From Phoronis australis (lineage: Eukaryota; Phoronida; Phoronidae), in assembly GCA_002633005.1 (NCBI GenBank), contig NMRA01000085.1, forward strand, positions 124,001 to 188,000: 64,000 nt of DNA, written 5' to 3'. The translations under genes were made by a program, and so were the position numbers. The first letter of the stretch is position 1, and every line of letters starts with the position of its first letter. Below are positions 56,301 through 64,000 of this stretch, piece by piece. The notes below the pieces were generated by a model, which saw nothing but the letters and a program-made list of their open reading frames with translations, made no database searches and was not told where the DNA came from.

Positions 56301-59300
56301 GACTTGCTAACGACAAACTCACAGTTCAAATGCCAGGTCAGCACCCCTTAACTCGACACACTCGCTTAAAATGCTCTATACCTGGTGACCACACTCCATA
56401 CCTGGGACCTGATTCCTCATTGGTCATGGCAAGATGTTTGGTCACTGGATATGGCGCATTTTTAGGCTGTGTTGGCGTGGGGGTTAGAGGCATGGTATAG
56501 AATGTGCACCGCGGGTTTGGTCTTTGCTGCTGTGGGACTGACGTTTAGGAGATTGTAGCTGGAATTTTTGAAGCATGGTCATGGAATAATTTCACTTCCT
56601 GTCAAGCCTTCCTATCAATATGGTAACTACGCTAACCTGGGCTACTGCTGTTGAAGCATTAAACTTTTTTCTGTGGTGAAAGTACTAATTTCACTTATGC
56701 CAGGAAACTGCGCAGTTTATTTCATGTATGATTTATTTTTATGATTTCTGAGCTTATGGTCCTTTTTGTGGACATTTTATGAAAAATACATGTGACACCC
56801 CTAGGATAGCTTCATTCTTAACATTTCTTACAGTTCTCGGTCTATCTGTCACCAACAGGCTTCAGTTATGCCCAAAATTGTCCTTGTCAGAATTCAGTTC
56901 CATAACTGTGTTGGAAGTTACGTAACTCCGTTATCTTTGTTGCTTGTTTTGTAGATACTGAGGGCTTCAAAATCGACACCATGGGCACGTATCACGGCCT
57001 CACTCTTAAGTCGGTGACAGAGGGCGCTCAGGCTCGCAAAGTGGTACCACAGAAAGCCAACCAACAGCAACCTCAGCAACAGCATCAGCACCAACAACAG
57101 CAGCAGCAGCAGTCGCGGCCTATCTCACAGGCGCGGCCCTCGTCCAATCAAAAGAGGACTTCGCGTAAACCTATCATCATCATTCCGGGGGGCAGTACGT
57201 CTCTCATCTCCATGTTGAATGTAAAGGAAATATTGGTGGACCTTAAGTACGCACAAACGTTTACACTCGTCTCGTTAAAAGTGTAGTTACCATAGTTTTG
57301 CACGCATGTGCTCGGGTCTGTTACACAAAAAGCGACTTTAAGATGTGATGCAGAGTTTTGCTATCATGCTCTCACTTCACTATTGCGAGATAAAGATGTA
57401 GGCATGTAGTCCTGAGTGCATCGCAGTCTAAGTATGATTTATAAAAATTATCATAGTAATTAGTCAATGCGAGTATATTCTCAGAGGTTTTGCACTTTTG
57501 CTCAAGACAAGCGCGATTGAACTATTTTTCGTGAAAGGTTGTCTGGAGCACAAAACCAAATTTGAATCTTAAATCATAATTTACTTATCGTGAAACAGAT
57601 TCTTGGTTTTTGTGTATGAACACACACCCGACAGTTTTGTAAGACAACATGCTGCTGGTTAGACGTTCCACATTTTTTGCTCTATCTGGCTGCATGCGAT
57701 CACCCTTTCGCAGAATTGTTTGGCTAGATTTGTTCGTGTGCAATTACAATTCCTTGTCTCCCTGCTTTCTGTGTGTTCAATTTTACCACAAGATACATTT
57801 TTAAGCCGATTTACATGAAGATTGCTCTCGTGTGATAATACCTTCCTATTTTTCGGCATCTTAGTATTTACCGGGTGAAAACTGTTGATCTGCTTGGGAT
57901 AAGTTGTGAAAGTCAGTTTATTGCTGAACTTAATATGGAGCGTCTGACATATCTCTTTGGCGTTGCGAGACTGTGAGAATGTTTTATGATTGACCCGATT
58001 TCTAATTCTGGTGTTCAAGTTGAGCTGAGTTGATAGGGGTGAAGGCAGTTTCTTTCATTTCCGTACATTTTGACACATTGGATATTTGTGTGTGAATCGT
58101 TTGATTATTCCTTTCCAATTTTGACAGCATGATAGTCACAAAGAATTTACTAAAAAAAAGCACTGGTAAATCTCACAGTACTAAACTTCTATGCTAGAGT
58201 GCAGAATGCTAGCCACAAACTACTCTATCGCCATCTAGTGACAAGGCACATTTCATTATGTCAACACTATATCAGAGAGTGGCTATTCTAGATTTGTCAG
58301 TACAGAAGAGAAGAGAGCCCAAGGTGCTAAAAGGGACAACGAAGTTCTTCTGCACAGACTAAAGCCTGGGGAGGCGACAGTGCCATACAGGGTCATTGAC
58401 AATGCATCAAAGCTCTCACCAGATGACTGGTGAGTGTTGACTGGTGGATGTACGCTGAGGGTGTTAACACAAGTTGGTTGTATAACCAGGCCCCAGGCCA
58501 TGCAGGCTTACTGAAGCCAATTAAAAATTTTACCTGTTTACTGGTGGTGTCTTAGGAAGGTGTGTATGTAGAATTTGAAAATGGGTGGGTTTTTAATGGT
58601 GACATTTTGGCGGAACTGTTGTAGTTTTTAGTCGTAAGCTGGCAAGTTTGATTTTCATTCAACCATGCTTGTTACGCCTGGTGTGTTTTTCTAGCAGATT
58701 AAAGTCTGTTAGATATCCCCTGTATTGGCTTCAGGACAGTTGCTGAAGGTTGTTGGTCATGTAAAATATTCATTGNATAACCAGGCCCCAGGCCATGCAG
58801 GCTTACTGAAGCCAATTAAAAATTTTACCTGTTTACTGGTGGTGTCTTAGGAAGGTGTGTATGTAGAATTTGAAAATGGGTGGGTTTTTAATGGTGACAT
58901 TTTGGCGGAACTGTTGTAGTTTTTAGTCGTAAGCTGGCAAGTTTGATTTTCATTCAACCATGCTTGTTACGCCTGGTGTGTTTTTCTAGCAGATTGAAGT
59001 CTGTTAGATATCCCCTGTATTGACTTCAGGACAGTTGCTGAAGGTTGTGATGTGATTATCAAAGCACCGTACAAGCCACAAGCATTCAGACAAATTAACC
59101 TGTAATTCCCCGTCATTCTGATTGGACAGATGGTGAATTCATCATCAGAGTAATCTCCCCTGATAACTGAGAATAAAGGGGAATTAATTGTGAAGTTAGT
59201 AACGTGGCTAAGGAAAAGCGTAATGACGAGAGAACGGTATTTTGTCAGATTTCTTTTATCTTGTATTTTACTTAATATTGAGTGATGTGTGGTTGAGCAG

Positions 59301-61158
59301 TCAATCCGTTTGTGAATTCCAGGGAACGTGTGGTGGCCGTTTTCGTTCAGGGACCCGCGTGGCAGTTTAAGGGCTGGCCTTGGGGAGGAAACCCCACAGA
59401 AATATTTGCCAGAAGTAAGTCTGTCCTCACAGTTGTTTGAAATGAAAGCTGTGAAATTGAGAACCTTTCCATCGAAATTGATCAATCTGTGTACACTGGT
59501 TTCGACTGACGTGTAGTGTTTTATTTGGCAGTGCCCAAAATCAATATTTATTTTATTGTGTTATATTCTTTCATGTCCTTTAAAGTTTCTTGTGATTTGC
59601 CGTGCCCACATCCAATTCCAATTGTCTTAAAGTTGCCAGAGCACTAGTACATTTAATTAATCCCTACGAGTTTGAACATTTAATAAGTCGTCTCACTTTT
59701 TTGTATGACATTTTGGCTTCTCATAAATGAAAGTTTATTCCTCGTTTTGTGTTGCAGTAAAAGCCTTTCACATCAAGTGGACAGAGATCCCACTGGATAA
59801 CAACGTGAAGAAGTGGTCTGTAACGGTCATCAACCTGTGTCAGGATAGACGCCACTTGGACAGGGCAGCTCTGCAGGTGTTCTGGGAGGAGCTGGACAGG
59901 TGAGTGGACAGTCCTGTAATGGTCAGTGATGGCCATTGTTTAGCCACCATGACGTGGTCAATGTGTAGTGACCAGTAATCGGTGATTGCTTAGCGCCCTA
60001 CATGCAATTAGTTTTAAGTCAGCGTGTTGTTGTCATTGTTTGGTGGTCACTAAGTAATGGTCAGTCACGGTCAGTGTTTGAAAGTACATATGTGGACAAT
60101 TTTGAGTCATCATGTAGTGGTCACTATAAAGTGGTCAGTTACAATCATTGTTTGGTATTGATTGTGTAGACTATTGTGAGACATAGTGTAGTGGTCTCTA
60201 GATAGTGGTTAATTCCATTCTCTGGCAGTTTTTAGTAGTGGTCAGTGAAATTCATGGACCAGTGGTCAGTAATAGACTCTTCTTTTGTCTTTCAAGGCAA
60301 CTAGGTGGCAGCCATTTGCAATTTTTATGTAGTGGTAATTGCAGGCATCTCTTAAGACAGTGCTCCTTGGTGTCATTAGGATGCCGAAACGTGGCTGTTT
60401 GTAGCCCCACCTATTGGCCAACACCAATAATGAGATTGCTGAGGCTTTTGTGGGAAAAAGTGCTTCTTGTCTAGATTTATGTTCATTACTATTTTCAGTT
60501 CTGTTGATTCATAAGTTCGAGTATAATTATGCAAGCCATTCATGTAAGAAATATTGAATGAAATTGGTTACCTTTGTTGCAAAGGGTGTTTTTTTTAAAT
60601 TGTACATTTTAAAATCCATGATGATTGTAGAATGTGCACAAAATAATGCCCAGACGTTTTTAATGATGTGACTAGAGTTTTACAAGAAAAATCTTTTAGA
60701 GAGTGCTGCAATTTCTACATAATGTTTTTGCATGAAACTTATGGTTTTATTAGCAGCAAAGTTTGTCTTGTCTTCTTTTAAGGCATTTTCGCCTGAGATG
60801 TTATAAGAAAATACCAGATAAAGAAACAGAATATGCACTTTTATGCCAAAAATTTTAATGAATATTATACGATAGTCTGAAAAAACCTGATTTTTGAAAA
60901 AAAGTCTGTCATGCGGTTATTGACTGTAGGGCTTTGCTTTTTGACATGTAACAAGATTATATGATCATCAAGGATCTTAAAAATGTGTAGTTTTATGGGT
61001 CTACTGTTTTTTGTTAAATACTTACATTTTAAGAAATTCTATCCTTGATTATGAAGGTGGCAGATTACCTTAAACAGCTAAGGTGTTACCAACTTTTGAT
61101 GAATTGTTTGTGTATTTTTAGGTACATGATCAAGAACAAGCCTCACTTAAGGTTTTAA
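50241..61158 (+). CDS. CDC73: CDC73/parafibromin, PAF1 complex subunit, 12 exons
   Basis: This subunit of the PAF1 complex travels with RNA polymerase II and supports H2B ubiquitylation, H3K4/K36 methylation and 3' end formation in the nucleus. Exons join in frame to 535 codons plus stop (human protein 531). The N-terminal domain starts [18 protein letters not shown] and includes [20 protein letters not shown] is a likely nuclear signal. The central block has [17 protein letters not shown] and [20 protein letters not shown]. The C-terminal Ras-like fold domain runs from KPIIIIPGG to KNKPHLRF at the end. The start is the ATG at 50241; the in-frame ATG at 50190 would add 17 residues not seen in the family. 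A Gln/His insertion in exon 8 and a triplicated exon 5 acceptor are the odd points. Confidence 0.97.
51212..51317 (+). CDS. CDC73: CDC73 exon 2
   Basis: The acceptor is TGTTTACAG and the donor is GTGAGT; it enters in phase 2 and leaves in phase 0. It reads [20 protein letters not shown] to YVRAAA. Confidence 0.96.
51934..52066 (+). CDS. CDC73: CDC73 exon 3
   Basis: The acceptor is TATATTCAG and the donor is GTGAAT; it enters in phase 0 and leaves in phase 1. It reads [30 protein letters not shown] and QRPEQ. Confidence 0.96.
52371..52650. repeat. 112-base tandem repeat, about 2.5 copies, CDC73 intron 3
   Basis: GGTGTGTCAGAACGCTATCT starts at 52371, 52483 and 52595. The first two units are nearly identical and the third is partial. 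Confidence 0.95.
53003..53147 (+). CDS. CDC73: CDC73 exon 4
   Basis: The acceptor is CATTTCAG, phase 1, and the donor is GTAGGT, phase 2. It reads [27 protein letters not shown] and ends PDTIK. An in-frame TAG directly after AAG marks that splicing must occur here. Confidence 0.93.
53227..53573. mobile_element. Mariner/Tc1-type miniature element with TA target sites
   Basis: The left end CAGGGTGTCCCAAAATGTGT and the right end (read on the other strand) CAGGGTGTCCCAAAAATGTA are inverted repeats, with similarity continuing to ACACTTCA for about 30 bases. Both ends are flanked by TA (53225-53226 and 53574-53575), the target of Tc1/mariner transposases. The 347-base interior has no transposase, so it is a non-autonomous copy in CDC73 intron 4. 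Confidence 0.88.
54374..54592. repeat. 73-base tandem triplication covering the CDC73 exon 5 splice acceptor
   Basis: Copies start with ATCTATCACTTGCTTT at 54374, 54447 and 54520. Each carries a pyrimidine tract, TTGTAGAAC and a version of the first 40-45 exon bases (TCCCTGTCTGAGGCTATGTC in copies 2 and 3). Only the third copy continues into a functional exon. Confidence 0.93.
54545..54767 (+). CDS. CDC73: CDC73 exon 5
   Basis: The acceptor is TACCTTGTAG in the third tandem copy, phase 2, and the donor is GTGAGA, phase 0. It reads [19 protein letters not shown], then [18 protein letters not shown] to ILQSAGK, one of the most conserved blocks of the family. Confidence 0.95.
55037..55135 (+). 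CDS. CDC73: CDC73 exon 6
   Basis: The acceptor is CTCTTCCAG and the donor is GTGAGT, phase 0-0. It reads [20 protein letters not shown] to NTPVT. Confidence 0.95.
55315..55859. mobile_element. hAT-like miniature element in CDC73 intron 6
   Basis: The left end contains CGGTGTTTCCCCTGGGCAG. The right end read on the other strand is CAGGGTTTCCCCTGCGTGTA. These are imperfect inverted ends of the CAGGGTTTCCC type seen in hAT elements. The interior has a 16-base tandem array and a GC-rich right arm. No transposase is present and the target duplication is not clear. Confidence 0.5.
55655..55730. repeat. 16-base tandem repeat inside the hAT-like element
   Basis: The unit TACTAGCGATCATTTT starts at 55671, 55687, 55703 and 55719 with slight variation, after a diverged first copy. 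Confidence 0.93.
56047..56116 (+). CDS. CDC73: CDC73 exon 7
   Basis: The acceptor is GAATTTCCAG and the donor is GTAAGT; it enters in phase 0 and leaves in phase 1. It is only 70 bases. It reads [19 protein letters not shown] to TKE. The IPxxYNRYxQE core matches parafibromin. Confidence 0.94.
56955..57246 (+). CDS. CDC73: CDC73 exon 8, with a Gln/His insertion
   Basis: The acceptor is GTTTTGTAG, phase 1, and the donor is GTACGC, phase 2. It reads [20 protein letters not shown], then a Gln/His-rich run encoded at about 57058-57113, [20 protein letters not shown], and [16 protein letters not shown], which starts the C-terminal Ras-like domain. Confidence 0.95.
58292..58429 (+). CDS. CDC73: CDC73 exon 9
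   Basis: The acceptor is GCTATTCTAG and the donor is GTGAGT, phase 2-2. It reads [20 protein letters not shown] to VPYRVID and PDDW. The tryptophan codon is split. Confidence 0.95.
58482..58753. repeat. First copy of a 272-base duplication at an assembly join
   Basis: It repeats at 58777-59048 with a constant offset of 295 and no indels, differing at a few bases (ATTAAAG against ATTGAAG, TTGGCTTC against TTGACTTC). The second copy starts directly after the N at 58776. Intron 9 of CDC73. Confidence 0.95.
58776..58776. other. Single N marking a contig join
   Basis: The sequence on both sides is a repeat of the same intron stretch, so the N is probably a join of overlapping contigs that was not collapsed. 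Confidence 0.85.
58777..59048. repeat. Second copy of the 272-base duplication
   Basis: It continues after its end into unique intron sequence leading to exon 10, while the first copy continues for only about 20 bases before the N. Confidence 0.95.
59323..59414 (+). CDS. CDC73: CDC73 exon 10
   Basis: The acceptor is GAATTCCAG, phase 2, and the donor is GTAAGT, phase 1. It reads [20 protein letters not shown] and [10 protein letters not shown]. The [12 protein letters not shown] segment is nearly invariant in the family. Confidence 0.96.
59758..59899 (+). CDS. CDC73: CDC73 exon 11
   Basis: The acceptor is TGTTGCAG, phase 1, and the donor is GTGAGT, phase 2. It reads [20 protein letters not shown], then [19 protein letters not shown]. 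Confidence 0.95.
59915..60270. repeat. Degenerate TAGTGGTCAGT-rich repeat tract, CDC73 intron 11
   Basis: Many irregularly spaced copies of AGTGGTCAGT, AATGGTCAGT and GTAGTGGTCACT occur over about 350 bases. It looks like an old decayed minisatellite. Confidence 0.6.
61122..61158 (+). CDS. CDC73: CDC73 exon 12 (last coding exon)
   Basis: The acceptor is GTATTTTTAG, phase 2. It encodes only [12 protein letters not shown] and the stop TAA at 61156-61158. The HLRF ending is the same as in vertebrate parafibromin. Confidence 0.95.
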
Positions 61159-64000
61159 GATCTGACAGCCATGTTCAACAACAATTGTTCATCTAATATC
61201 AATAGACTGACCAATCTGGTGTCAGATAACATGTCACTGCTGCACTGTAGTCATGGGTACAAAGGAGCTGTGATTGGCAGGCGTATATACCTTGAAATAG
61301 CAGCAGGCCTGCATTCATTCAACGAGTAGCTGTTCCAGCATCATTATGAGTCTTGCTCTCAGACAGGGTGTATACATCAACATTTCAAGTTCAACCAACT
61401 ATGTTTGATCAAGGATATTACTGGGTTATTTTGGAGTTTGTACCAAAAGTGCCTGATCTGCTTTGCAGGTATTGTGTTGGTGATTGCAGTGTCGAAGTTG
61501 GGAGTTCACTCATTAGGATTATTACGTACCATAAGCATGTAATGTATGCGTAATAAATAGCTTTGGTAACAGTCCAGGCATGTGTTGAAAACCTGTTGTG
61601 AAGTGTTGTGTACAATCTTGTGTTGGTTGTGTTCGAGTTGGTGGTATAAAATTTTGTGTTCGGGTTTAATCCACTGAGTTTTGTCGCTGACTGACTGTTA
61701 ATGAACATATGTTTGAAGGTCAGGAATTGATACATGGATGTTGACTAAAGACTTTTAATGTTGTCTACAATCAGACTGTTGGATTAAACCCTGATTTTAT
61801 TCCATTTACTGGAATGCCTTAAAGTGAAGATTGAACACAGTACTTTGTGTTAGATTTTCAACCGTGCATATACAGTATGAGGCAAAAGTGGCAAACTAAC
61901 CTTCTCCTGTCATGACTGCTAAGCATGCGAATAACAAAACTTACTGGTAATAACCATCAGGGGGCAGCACAATTGTTCTGTCAATTCTCCTTCTTTCTCA
62001 TTCATCAGGGGAGACTACTCTGACATTGAACTTGGTCTCCACCTAGTGGTCATGATGGGTGAATTCCGGTCGTTTTGTCCACGATGCTTTTGGCTTGTAC
62101 TGTACTAAATAGCTGTCCGCGTGGAATTTTGAATGCATCACGCAACAGTCAACTACAAAACACTATTTGTACAAATCCTAAATTACACTATGTGTTGCCA
62201 TGTTGTTCAGTGCAATGCAATTTTTTATTTTCTCGCGCGTTATAAGACATTTGAAAATGTCATTTTGTAACGGCGAATGTACACTCGTTTTTTGAGTTCA
62301 CAACACTTATGGGGAAGTATCAGTTTTGGGGCTGGTTTCGGCCGATCTCTCCGCGTCCGTTTGTTTTACTTTGGTGATTAAGTTTTCCCTCTGTATTGAC
62401 AACAAACTTTGGAGATTGCTGGAAATTTCGCATACATAACGTTTGTAAATAAACTTGTAAAAGCATTCATTGGTTTAACAGTTATCTAAGTTCCATTGAC
62501 TATGACGGTATTTGGAATAGTGTTCTAATCAGAATAAGTTTGATTCAAGTTGTTTAGCCCACCTCGGTGAATAGTTTGACAAACAGGAATTGTACAGTTT
62601 AGGTTTCTAGTATGGAGAAGACGATGCCTTCTCATTTTCAGATGGATTTGACGTATTCTGTGCCACTCTGTGGCCATTTTAAAAAATTTTTAGTACGTTT
62701 CTTACACACCTTCATTTCCACTTAACTGCTTGAAGAATTATTATTAAAATTTGTATGTGCATTTTTATGGTGAGAAAATCGAGGATGATGTTCGATTTTC
62801 GCACATGTTCAACTATTCTGCCCCCCCCCTCAGTGGATATTTTATTTTTTTGCATCCACGGCTGTATCTGCTTTACCATTTGCGAGATCTTTCTAAAATT
62901 TAGCAGATGTGCTCCTTTGGAAACGCCAATAGATGACGACCAGTTTTAGACCGATCCAAGTACAGCTTTCTTCGCTAGTGGCAATTGTATTTTTTACGTT
63001 TGCCTCTGTATTTTCCATACTTTTCATGAAATTGGATGAATTTCTATCATGAAGAAAACAGCATCTTTCCTGATGTATTCAACATATTCTGCACCTATTA
63101 GTGTCGGACCATTTTTAGTCTTTTTGTCGCTTGGTTCTGTATCTGCCACTGTGTTTCTACTGATGAGCACGACCGACGTGGATTTTCAGATGGGTCCAAC
63201 TACTGTGGTGCCCCCTACTGACATTTTTTTTCTCAGGTGTATCTCCTAAACTCCTCGTGCTTCTGAAATTTTGCAATTGTATTCCTATTAACTCGACAGC
63301 AGATAGACAGATTGGCAAATACTGAGAGGCAATGACACCTTATTTTTGAATGGATTGTCGTGGGCATTGATTTTGTATTGTTCTCTGTCCACCTTGTGCG
63401 TAATCATCCGACGGATCTTTTTGGAATATACAACTTATGTTTGTCTCGATTATATAGATATATCTATATGTTGACCCACTTGCTAATTATCAAACAAATC
63501 CCACTCCTGTTGAGCCACTTATTGACAGTTTTTACAGCCTCCTAGTTATTGGCTGAAATTGCAGAAATTGATGCTCAAGAAATTCAACAGGTGCGCAGTG
63601 AGGAGGCATCTAACAACTTTACTCAAGTGATAACATTTTGCTTGGACGGTTTGAAATAACAAGAACACCAGTTGGTGGATCTAAGTTGGGCACGATTTGT
63701 TTTTGTGCTCTCAGAAGTTACACATAACGCTTCACAAATAACCCGCTGTTTTTCTTATTTTATTTTCTCTTCTTTCTCCCGTTACAATACAAATGTCAAT
63801 TTATACATTAAACAATATTGAATTGTACGAAATGCACTAGAACGCAAAGTAAGCCACGTAATGACACGAGACATTGCGACATAGTAACATCAAACAAACA
63901 CCCATTATAGGATTACAGAGCACCGGTGCCTAACTGAAATAACCCATCATTGCAACAACAGTCCAGGTTTACGTTCCCTGCAGCAAAGAGAGCAACGTGA
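61159..64000. other. CDC73 3' UTR and downstream sequence, no further gene recognised
   Basis: AATAAA hexamers occur at 61552-61557 and 62448-62453. The part from about 62590 to 63330 contains loosely repeated words (TATTCTG with a C-rich stretch, then TGGNCATTTTTT) that suggest a decayed repeat. No domain was recognised in any open frame. Confidence 0.55.
61552..61557 (+). terminator. Polyadenylation signal AATAAA of CDC73
   Basis: This is the first perfect hexamer after the CDC73 stop codon, about 395 bases downstream. It is followed within 60 bases by a T/G-rich stretch (TGTTGTGAAGTGTTGTGT). Confidence 0.55.

Noticed and set aside
58967-59485. 172-codon minus-strand open frame
   Set aside because: It lies antisense to CDC73 exon 10 and across the duplicated intron stretch. 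No domain and no plausible splice or start context.
62590-63330. Decayed tandem repeat or gene remnant downstream of CDC73
   Set aside because: The similarity between segments is loose and could not be aligned with confidence without computation.

Overview
The window is nuclear DNA from an invertebrate bilaterian animal. Coding exons are short and separated by long AT-rich introns with GT-AG borders, and the intergenic and intronic DNA is full of microsatellites, minisatellites and small transposon relics. A lophotrochozoan (mollusc, annelid or brachiopod type) or an invertebrate deuterostome would both fit; the sequence alone does not settle it. Three assembly breaks are marked by N: 16520, 21913-21968 and 58776.

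Three protein genes can be read. (1) Positions 11803-42168 on the + strand hold 28 exons of a single Notch receptor gene. They run from the second half of EGF repeat 1, through EGF repeats 2-34 and a degenerate EGF35, to three LNR modules, the NOD/NODP heterodimerisation region with furin-type sites, the transmembrane helix, the RAM WFP motif, the ankyrin repeats, a His/Gln-rich tail and a C-terminal PEST-like end. The joined exons stay in frame for about 2,409 codons. The signal-peptide exon and the first half of EGF1 were not found and probably lie upstream of the window or hidden in 1-11802. The 3' UTR runs to about 43.9 kb. (2) Positions 45950-47791 on the - strand hold an intronless 613-codon reading frame for a nuclear protein with an AT-hook and two C-terminal C2H2 zinc fingers. 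It is convergent with Notch. (3) Positions 50241-61158 on the + strand hold all 12 coding exons (535 codons) of CDC73/parafibromin, a subunit of the RNA polymerase II PAF1 complex. It is head-to-head with the zinc-finger gene across about 2.4 kb.

The most important caution is that the EGF13-15 part of Notch is present twice (19774-21912 and 21969-24104) on either side of the N gap. The exon copies match and the intron copies differ by scattered substitutions and small indels. This looks like two haplotypes joined in tandem by the assembler. A second, 272-base duplication of the same kind flanks the N at 58776 in a CDC73 intron, and a minisatellite is repeated around the N at 16520.

Other structure includes two genes whose 3' splice sites are embedded in tandem duplications (an ankyrin exon of Notch and exon 5 of CDC73), a mariner-type miniature element with TA ends, two hAT-like miniature elements and several old dispersed repeat families. 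No bacterial, viral, CRISPR or operon-like system was seen, and nothing in the window looks like a wholly new biological system.
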